The notes below the pieces were generated by a model. It was given only the letters and a program-made list of their open reading frames with translations, had not been told where the DNA came from and did no database searches. The translations under genes and the position numbers were made by a program. From NCBI RefSeq assembly GCF_019320115.1, contig NC_089591.1, forward strand, positions 59,137,702 through 59,201,701: 64,000 bases of DNA. The letters are read 5' to 3'. Each line of letters opens with the position of its first letter. Position 1 is the stretch's first letter. This document shows, one piece after another, positions 56,401 through 64,000 of this stretch. The DNA is from Miscanthus floridulus (taxonomy: Eukaryota > Streptophyta > Magnoliopsida > Poales > Poaceae).

Positions 56401-57948
56401 TCCGCCCATCTCCGGCATTTTTCGAGTAAATTTCGTAGCAACGCGGCCGACGGGATTCGAACCCGCGACCTCCCCCTTCGCGCGAACCTCCTCTATGACT
56501 ACACCACACTGTCACTTGTGTCTGGATTCCGTTTTAGTTCCTAACGTATTATACTAAACCGAGTGTAAATTGCTTGTTTGAGGCCCTAAACTGAATTCAA
56601 ATAAAAAAGTTGTAAACTACAAAGTTTCATAACTTTTCGAAGATCTACACTTTTAGTTTAGGAAGTTTTTCCATCCGAGGTCGTTTACAAAATTTGAATT
56701 TTAAAATTTTGAAATTCAAACGCAGTTTTGCATGACAAGATTATTTCAAATCAAAAAGTTGCCAACTACAATGTTTCATAACTTTTCGAGATCTACAGAG
56801 TTTATTTTGGTTGTTTTTCCATCCGAGGTCGATTTGAAAAGTTCGAATTTTAAATTTTTGAAATTCAAACACAGTTTTGCATGACAAAATGATTTCAAAT
56901 CAAAAAGTTGCCAACTACAATGTTTCATAACTTTTCGAGATCTACAAAGTTTATTTTGGTTGTTTTTCCATCCGAGGTCGTTTGAAAAGTTCAAATTTTA
57001 AATTTTTAAAATTCAAACACAGTTTTACATGACAAGATGATTTCAAATTAAAAAGTTGCCAATTACAAAGTTTTATAACTTTTCGAGATATACAAAGTTT
57101 ATTTTGGTTGTTTAATCATCTGTTCATCCGACATGGTCGTTCTAACATTATTCACAAAACTTATATATCTCTCTTGTAGTTTCATAAACTACAAGAGAGA
57201 TAGGTTAGATTTGTAAACAAATTTACTTTCACTTTGTCATATGAAGAAAAGACCAAAACAAACATTGTACATCTTGATGAGTTATACAACTTTGTAGTCG
57301 AAAACTTTTTCATTTGAATTAATTTACTGCTTCAAAATGTGCTTTGAAATTTTCTTTACCGAGTGTAAAAAAAAACACTCGGCAAAGAGCTTCTTTGCCG
57401 AGTGTAAAAAAAAAACGCTCGGCAAAGGCGTCTTTACCGAGTGCCCGAAAAACAACGCTCGGCAAACCATTTGACACTCGGCAAAGAGCCGGTCTCCGGT
57501 AGTGTATCCAGCACCTTACGCCATCATGTACCGTAATATGTCAATCCTGGGCGTGGATGGACTGTCCTTGCTTCCAAAGAACTGCCTCACGCTATGCTAC
57601 ATTTTCTTTGCTATTTCCTTCGCCATCAATTTGATCAAGGATCTGGTGCCACAGAAGGTTGCGAAGTTCATCCCCATCCCCATGGCAGCAGCAATTCCTT
57701 TCTACCTTGGACCATACTTCGCTATTGATATGTTCTTGGGCAGTGTGATACTCTTCGTTTGGGAATGGAAGAACAAAGCTGAAGCAGACTCGTTCGCACC
57801 GGCTGTTGCATCAGGCTTGATGTGTGGTGATGGGCTCTGGGCACTGCCCCAGGCTGTTCTTTCTCTAGCCAATGTGAACCCTCCTATTTGCACCAAGTTT
57901 TTGTCGAGGTCTGTGAATGCTAAAGTGGACACCTTCCTTGGGAACTAG
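53450..57948 (+). CDS. Yellow stripe-like (YSL) metal-nicotianamine transporter 2, interrupted by a CACTA element
   Basis: Exons: 53450-53898, 54346-54509, 54602-54699, 54781-54915, 55160-55349 and 55464-57948. The ATG at 53450 has a good context (ACCATGG). An acidic N-terminal tail is followed by [20 protein letters not shown] and the first membrane spans, then [94 protein letters not shown], and after the insertion [19 protein letters not shown] to [19 protein letters not shown]. One extra A near 53735 shifts the frame after LTTGV. A 1375-bp CACTA element lies in the last exon (56130-57504); removing it and one TAT copy restores the frame exactly. Confidence 0.9.
56450..56515 (-). other. 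tRNA-like segment inside the CACTA element
   Basis: The minus strand has a perfect pol III B-box GGTTCGAATCC (56453-56463) in a T-arm-like stem (GCGGG/CCCGT) and an A-box-like TGGTGTAGTCA about 40 nt upstream. I could not fold a full cloverleaf with an assignable anticodon, so it is not called a tRNA gene. Confidence 0.4.
56590..57120. repeat. Tandem repeat of about 150 bp in the CACTA element
   Basis: Four imperfect units beginning near 56594, 56744, 56891 and 57040, each with CAAAAAGTTGCCAACTACAA, TTCATAACTTTTCGAGATCT and TTTTTCCATCCGAGGTCG or close variants. The middle two are most alike. Confidence 0.75.
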
Positions 57949-58129
57949 ATGGGTGAGAGTTTGATCGGAGTAGAGTTCTCTTTCTTTTGTAAGATAAGAT
58001 GAAGTGGTTAAATAATTCTAGTCATGTAAATTTATATTGGTCCAGTTGGGCAGTGGTCATATTTTGTTTTAGTATTCAAGCACAATTGGATATTTTTTTT
58101 TCTGATTTGCCTAGTACTGTAATTTTCTG
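57949..58129. other. YSL gene 2 3' UTR
   Basis: Non-coding; no clear AATAAA. Ends where the next CACTA end begins. Confidence 0.4.
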
Positions 58130-58369
58130 CACTACCGGAAACTGTGGCTTTGCCGTGTGCCATAGGCACTCGGCAAAGCCCACAAAACACTCGACAAAGA
58201 ATTTACCGAGTGTAACACTCGACAAACAGCACACGACATCTACAGTGCCAGCAACCGTCTCTTTGTCGAGTGTTTTCTATCAGGCACTCGACAAACACTT
58301 TACCGAGAGCTGAAACCGACGCTCGGCGTAAAAAAAGTAACTCGACGGCGCGGAGACGGTCATGACGCG

Positions 58370-58446
58370 TTTGCCGAGTGCCCGGGATTTGACACTCGAC
58401 AAACCTGCCTTATTTGCCGAGTGTCAAATCCCGGGCACTCGGCAAA
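58370..58446. repeat. 34-bp hairpin in the CACTA subterminal region
   Basis: Arms 58370-58403 and 58413-58446 are reverse complements with one mismatch, separated by 9 nt; the central part is GTGCCCGGGATTTGACAC. Confidence 0.85.
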
Positions 58447-58917
58447 CCTGCCTTCTTTGCTGAGTGTCAAATACTGAACACTCGGCAAAGACTGGCCCAG
58501 AACGTACAAATGTTGGCTTATTTGCCGAGTGTCACTGCGTAGACACTCGGCAAAGAGTCATTTTAGTCTCAGAATGCACAGAAATTTGCCACGTGTCCGC
58601 TTTGCCGGGTGTTTTTACCCTAGCACTCGGCAAACGACCTCTTTGCCGAGTGTAACACTCGGCAAAACGACCATATATTCCCTGTTTTTATTGTTCGGTC
58701 ACGTATAACGTACCCCACTCAAATAAACATTACAGGCATCACACATAGTTCACAATAAGTATCACAATGAGCATCATAGACAGTTCATATAAATATATCG
58801 ACAACACATAAATGCAAATAAACTTCAGAATCACTAGTAGGTTCATTCACAACCACAAATAGTCACAAGTAGTCACAGGTAATCCACAAATACAAATGCA
58901 AATAAAATCACAAGTAG

Positions 58918-60339
58918 TCACTTAGGCCACGGGTTCCACTACGACCACGCTGGGTCATGAGGCTTATTCGATGCCGCCGATTGATTCTGCCCAAAGGAGA
59001 AGAGATTGCATGTGTGAGACAAGATTAAACAACACGTATGGTCTCTCTGCTGCCTAACTAGTATAACCCTTGCAACTATCAGCAATATCTTCTCAGTTGC
59101 ATTGTGCTCTAGTATGATTGCTTAAGTACTAGTTGGTAACAAACATATAGCATTAGTCATTAAGTTTCTAGTGTCTGGACATCTTTGTAAGATTGATTCT
59201 GTATAAACTAGAAACGGTGATTATAAGGTTGTAAAGTGACTCACAGTGCCTGAAACAGTATTTGGAGCAGGTTGAGGAGGAGGGACTGGCATCGGTGGCA
59301 GAGGTTGACCGATTGCAGCGTAAACACCCCTCGTATATTCAAACATTTGTAGCCGCTCCGCCTCCATCCTCTGCCGCTCTGCCTCCATCTTCGCCTCTAG
59401 CTCCTCCCGGTGTCTCGTTTCTTGTTCCAGCTGAGCCTACAATATTTCATCCTAATGTTACAATGCAATGCAAAAGTATGTAAAAATCAATGAACGATGA
59501 ATAAAATAGAAATAAGCCTGGAGTGCGTTCATCTGGAACCATGTAGAGTCCGACCATGGGCGTATCGCCGGGCTGGAACTCATGCTCCATGCTTGAATCT
59601 GGGAGAGAGTGGGAGTACTGACCGTGTCGATTGTGTCATCGCCAATCCAGAACCGGCCATGCTTCTTGCCTCCTCCCGCCCTTATGACCACTTCTCCATC
59701 AAGGTCATGGGCGTTTGGATCATACTCTGGGCCATGGACCGCCCTTGCCATCGATGTGTATCCATCGAGGCAGCTGCGGACGGACTCGCTGCTGTACGCC
59801 GAGGGCGGGTCCTCTGGGTTGTAGGCGACTGTCGGCCGTCGCTTTGTCCTTATGGGCCAAAGCATATGCCATGAACTAGGAGCAAGGCTCGCCACCATGT
59901 GCCGCCGACTGCAAAAAAACAATATGATTAGAAATTATGCAGAGTTGAGCGTTAGAATAAAGAAATGAATTCGCGTACCCATCTAGCAGCGTATTATGAG
60001 AGGTTGAGGTTGCCTTGATGGTGTGGTGCACCCAGCATCAGCAAACTCCGCTCCCGGCAAGCAGTTGTGATTCTCCTCCCACAGTGGGGTCGCACCACCT
60101 GTCCACCATCCGAGCCCAGCACTGGAGATCATAGGCGCACCACCACGGAGGCACCTACGTCATCAAGTATATGACATATAAGAAGATAAAATTAAGCATA
60201 ATTAATATAAAAAAATAAGTATTAATGTTCTATATTTACCTTCAGTTATTGTTCTAGGGTCAGCCTCATGGTTCTTGCCGCACTTTTAGGGAGCCTCACT
60301 CTAAGAATTTCCGCGTGGTATTAGATCACGGCCTGGATA
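58918..60339 (-). pseudogene. En/Spm-type CACTA transposase, C-terminal part
   Basis: Exons in minus-strand order: about 60339-60240 (HAEILRVRLPK), 60154-59979, 59908-59518 (AYNPEDPPSAYSSE, KKHGRFWIGDDTIDTVSTPT, LSQIQAWSMSSSPAIRP), 59436-59249 (AQLEQETRHREELEAKMEAE, a coiled coil) and 58986-58918 (QSAASNKPHDPAWS). This is the usual C-terminal layout of the plant En/Spm-like transposase family. TAG and TGA codons interrupt it, the donor at 59517 reads GC, and the N-terminal part is absent, so it is non-functional. Confidence 0.72.
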
Positions 60340-63300
60340 TGTAACACCCTAGGTGTTAAGCTTGCATTTATCCTTGGCATTGCATGAGTACAAACATCAT
60401 TGATCATTCATGAGCATGAGTATTTCAAATATTATCTCTATGTTTGCTTATATTGCATGTATTGTCACTAAAATGCTTTACATATACTAGGGTTTACATG
60501 TAACCAATGTATAAAATGATTGTGGAACCCTAGGAGTACCTTAAACATGTTTAGAATATCACATGGAACAACTTTGGTATTCATGACTAAGGATAGTTTG
60601 GTCTCTAAGTCATAGCTATAGTGTAAATCATTATTTTCAAGTTGTATGTTTGACTGGAGTTGAACATCATGTTAGAAACTTTGCATGGCTATGCACCCTA
60701 AAACAAAGTTGTAGAACTCAAGTAGTGTAAACAACTTTTATTTTTGGGTCATAGTCTAGTTTAGCTCCTAACATGCTTGAATTTGGATCACAAAAATCAA
60801 CTCAGTGCTGTTTTTCAAACTTGGAAAAATTTCTAAGTCTAACTGCTTTTACAGTGTTGATGTGTCCTACTTTGTGATGATTTAATTCCCTAACCATTGT
60901 GAATTAGGAGATGAGTTCTAAAGTAATTTTGTAGCCTTCACTTAGATCTCCAACTTTTATTAATAGAGTTTGTGCTAACTAATCACAGTTTAGGAGCTTG
61001 GAAGGGTTGATTTCACGTGTTGTCAGGTTGGCCATCGGGCTCTGATGGCCGCCGTCATCTCGCCGTGGGTGGCCGACCACATCAGGCCACGGACACCGCA
61101 TGGCGGCCATACCCCGACAATGACTCGGCTGGTCAGGCCACGATGGGCACAAAGGTGCCCCGTGCCCGCTCGTTCACGCCCATGCCCGCATTCACTTTCT
61201 ACTGCTCTCTCTCGTGCTCGCAGCGGAGCTGCTATCGCCGATGTGCCACCATGCTGCTCCGCCGTCACCTAGCGCCCGTGCCACCGCACCATTGCTGTCT
61301 CCATCTAGTAGTTAGCTTTGCCATCTTCCTCTCTACCTCCTCGAGGCAGTAGCAGGGTCGTGCAAGCCACGGTGAGGGTGAATTCACCATTCTTGCCCTC
61401 GCCGGAATCTTGGCTTCCATGGCCGCCTTCACGGCGAGCTCACCGCTGCTCAGCTCCCTTGTGCCTTCCTTCTTCTCTTTTGTGTTAGAGCTTGGTTAGG
61501 GTGTGTCCTAGCTTGTAGCGTGACCCTACGACAAATTGTTGCCTTGTCGGTGCAGAACACGATGGCCAGTGCCGCCGCGCTCTCGCCAACGCACCACCAC
61601 GCACGCGGACAGACCCCATCGACGCATCCCAACTAACCTAGGTAGCCTCGATAGATTCGCGTGGTCACCGTGGAGCCCATGCACTTCTTGTCGGGCCTTG
61701 CCGTGTACAGTAATGGCCGGCGCACCTCCGCGTAGCGCTGCCGTGCCGCCATGGCTGGTGACGAGCACGCTCCGGTGTGTTCGTGCCTCCACTACTTGTA
61801 CTAGTAGACGCGGGTGATTGAGTAGAGCACGATGGTGGGGTTGGTTTCATCGGAAAGCTCGCCGTCAGCGAGCTAGCGCCGGTCAACCATCGTGCCCTGT
61901 TTCGGTTCACTGACATGTGGGGTCCACTGACCCGTGGGTCCCATGCGTCAGCGAGTACAATTTAGGGTTTTGTTATTTATTTTCTAGATTTTTGTACTAA
62001 CTTTGGAAAATCATATCTAGAGCTAGGAGTGTCCAATTTTGGTGAACCAAATTTTATTAGATTCCTCATAAAGTGTAGTATTTTATAAAAATATGAAATG
62101 TATTGTTTCTAGTATTTTTAAAGGTGACTAAAATGTAGCTAGATTAGTGCTTTTTGAATGCTTGCAATCTTGTAAAATGTGTAACTTGAGCTAGGAATGT
62201 GATAAAATTGTGATTCCAATTTTGCTAGTCTTGTTTTGACATGCTCTAGCTAGGAAAAATAATAAACTTGCAGTGGACTTGATTGAAGTAGGGTCTTTCT
62301 ATTTATCTATTAATAAATGGTATTTTATGAGGAAAATTATAGGCATAAAAATAAGTAACATATTGTCTTGCAAACTTTTGTACAGTATTAGGGCACTACG
62401 ATGAAGCTAAGAAAAATATAAAATCTGTTGTTTGACACTTTTATGTAGGGTTAACTATTTTCACTAAAATAAACCTTGCTAGCTTGTCATTTTTGTAGAG
62501 GATGTTATATATGTCCAAATGGTATGAAATTTTTACAGTAGTCTATTGGGAGCACTTGAAAGGTAATCTAATGTTATGAGAATTTATTGTGCAAATTTGG
62601 TATATGTTTGTTATTTTCCCTAATTATCTAATTAAATTAGTAAAGGCATTTAAATAAATAAATTATGCTTGACCATGATGTTTTGTATGATTCTTGTGAT
62701 ACATATGAACGGTTTATGTTAGTAGTAAGGTTTAGAAGCAATTGGTTGTATGCAACTAATTAATTACTGCTTTATAATTCAACTAGATGACTGCATGTAT
62801 AGTTTTGGTTGAGTTGATAACTTCATGGTGATAATAGTTTTTTCTGTAAAACTTGTTAATAACAAAGTTGTAGATAACTTATTGATCTATCTTGTGTTAA
62901 ATTTTTATAGTCATATGCCTTAGAGTTTAAGAGTTTTGGCTATTAGAAGTTTGCTCTCTGAAATGCTTGCTCTCTGGATAGATTTGAGTAACTAAATTGT
63001 TTAACCTAGATAACTATTGAATCACATCAAGGGTATTAAAATAAAGTTGTAGATAATTTCATAAGCTTTCCAGAATGTCTAGAACCGTATTGTTTTGATG
63101 TATATAACTCTAGTTAGGGTCAAAACAAGTAGCTGCTGTCTTGTAGTCCAGAAAATATATTACAAAAGTGTTTGCTTAAGTAATAGAGAAGAGATATGCA
63201 CCTACTCAGTAAAATAAGATGCACTTATTATTACTGTAACACCATGTTGTTGAAAATGCTTATGGGGATGCATTCATCATGTCATATCATATTATACGTG

Positions 63301-64000
63301 TCATCGTGTATGCATTCGTGATGTCTTATTTCATGCTCATGCATATAGGATCGTCCGAAGAGTTAACGCTGTTGGAATTCAATGAAGAAGAGGAAGGGGG
63401 TCAGCAGGAGATGAGCCAAGCCATAGCTCCAGGAGAAGGGGAGCAGACTCCTGAAGATCTCCCTGAGTGCCCGAATCACCGGCCAACCCCTTTCCTCAAA
63501 TGCAAGCCCCGGAGCATTCTAAGTCTCTCATGTTTTACAAAATACTATTTGAGTCATTTATGTTTGATATATTAGGTTATAAGAGTTAATTGAAAACACT
63601 TGATGCATGGAACTACCTTATCCAGATACATATACCTTTAACTCTATGTAGGTCCAGGATCGAATATATGCTTAGCCATGCTTAGACCGATAGAAGTCGG
63701 GTGATTTCCTATCACCTATGAGATATATGTGGATACCGAAGCATAGTTGGCTATATTTACTATTGTGGAAAAGAACTATGGGGTAATGTAAATGGAGGCT
63801 GGGCGGAGTCTATGTGTAGGTTGACTCATATGATTCCGTCTGTACCGATTAAGGACCGTACCGTTTTTAGCACTTCTGACAAGATTGAACACATGCCTAT
63901 CACTTAGCTGTCCGGACAACTCATTCCGACCGTGAAGCCGAGTAGCTCAATTCAGGCCAGGCCCCATTCTGTAAAAGTGCGCACTCTGGATGGTAGTAAG
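60340..64000. mobile_element. LTR-like sequence, start of a large retrotransposon running off the window
   Basis: Begins TGTAACACCCTAGGTGTTAAG inside the CACTA transposase. The next 3.66 kb is long, mostly AT-rich and non-coding, with a GC-rich island at about 61020-61940. That is the look of a large grass Gypsy LTR with TGTAACACC ends. The second end, primer site and any coding region lie outside the window, so class and strand are inferred. Open frames in the GC island and at 63279-63575 show no known motif. Confidence 0.5.

Larger units (their letters stand above)
56130..57504. mobile_element. Non-autonomous CACTA element in YSL gene 2 exon 6
   Basis: The left end CACCACCGGAGACCGGCGAT and the reversed right end CACTACCGGAGACCGGCTCT form the terminal inverted repeat. 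Subterminal TTTGCCGAGTG/CACTCGGCAAA repeats lie at both ends. The 3-bp duplication TAT (56127-56129 and 57505-57507) is perfect. The interior has no transposase; it holds about four 150-bp tandem repeats and a tRNA-like segment. Confidence 0.92.
58130..60339 (-). mobile_element. CACTA element end with transposase exons, interrupted at 60340
   Basis: The end CACTACCGGAAACTGTGG at 58130 is followed by about 550 bp dense in TTTGCCGAGTG/CACTCGGCAAA subterminal repeats. Further in, the minus strand carries transposase exons. The continuation is displaced by an LTR-like sequence starting at 60340. Confidence 0.82.

Noticed and set aside
56450..56515. A true tRNA gene
   Set aside because: The B-box and T-arm are good, but acceptor and anticodon stems could not be paired convincingly by eye; kept only as a tRNA-like segment.
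61017..61916. Frames in the GC island of the right-hand LTR-like sequence
   Set aside because: Competing frames on both strands, no recognisable domain, and located inside a repeat.

Overview
This is nuclear DNA from a grass, most likely the maize/sorghum/sugarcane tribe (Andropogoneae). The signs are GT-AG introns, grass-type wall-associated kinase and yellow-stripe-like genes, CACTA elements with TTTGCCGAGTG subterminal repeats, Stowaway and Tourist-like MITEs, and SIRE/Maximus-like Copia retrotransposons. No bacterial, organellar or viral replicon was seen. Host genes cover only a minority of the window; nested mobile elements fill most of the rest.

Layout. (1) 1-2667: the 3' part of a RETICULATA-related (DUF3411) chloroplast protein gene in seven exons. 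(2) 3.3-10.8 kb: an unrecognised, apparently dead gene. A 4.0-kb gag-only LTR retrotransposon (target duplication ACAGG) sits in one exon-like block, and a 765-bp TRIM element (TTGTG) lies downstream. (3) 12.5-14.4 kb: a GC-rich element with terminal inverted repeats and a minisatellite. (4) 14.4-18.2 kb: WAK pseudogene 1, carrying a solo LTR, a nonsense codon and a MITE at its stop codon. (5) 19.2-30.5 kb: an 11.3-kb young LTR retrotransposon, 'element A' (CTTGG), with gag and a second large ORF but no pol. It lies inside MuDR-like DNA that resumes to 32.5 kb. (6) 34.2-38.3 kb: WAK gene 2, followed by fragments of further WAK copies at 38.8 and 39.2-39.96 kb. (7) 39.96-49.02 kb: a degraded Copia element, 'element B', with long LTRs and a truncated 3' LTR. 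(8) 49.8-57.95 kb: two tandem yellow-stripe-like metal-nicotianamine transporter genes. The first has a LINE at an exon boundary and the second has a CACTA element inside its last exon. (9) 58.1-60.3 kb: a CACTA end with transposase exons on the minus strand, entered at 60.34 kb by an LTR-like sequence that runs off the window.

The host genes do not form a pathway. WAKs are plasma-membrane pectin-sensing kinases, YSLs move metal-nicotianamine complexes, and the RETICULATA-related protein belongs to plastid and leaf development. Clustering of WAK and YSL copies reflects tandem duplication, and because duplicates are present several insertions can be checked against an empty site in the other copy.

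The strongest unexplained signal is in element A. A 20-bp palindrome, ATACCGGACGTGTCCGGTAT, occurs as pairs 21-22 bp apart. In both LTR promoters and in a second, internal promoter one pair ends exactly 9 nt before a TATA box. The unrelated element B has a comparable CCGGAC/GTCCGG array upstream of its own TATA-like box.

Caution: nearly every frameshift I could place in host genes is a +1 insertion. This may reflect residual sequencing error, so 'pseudogene' calls that rest only on frameshifts are tentative.
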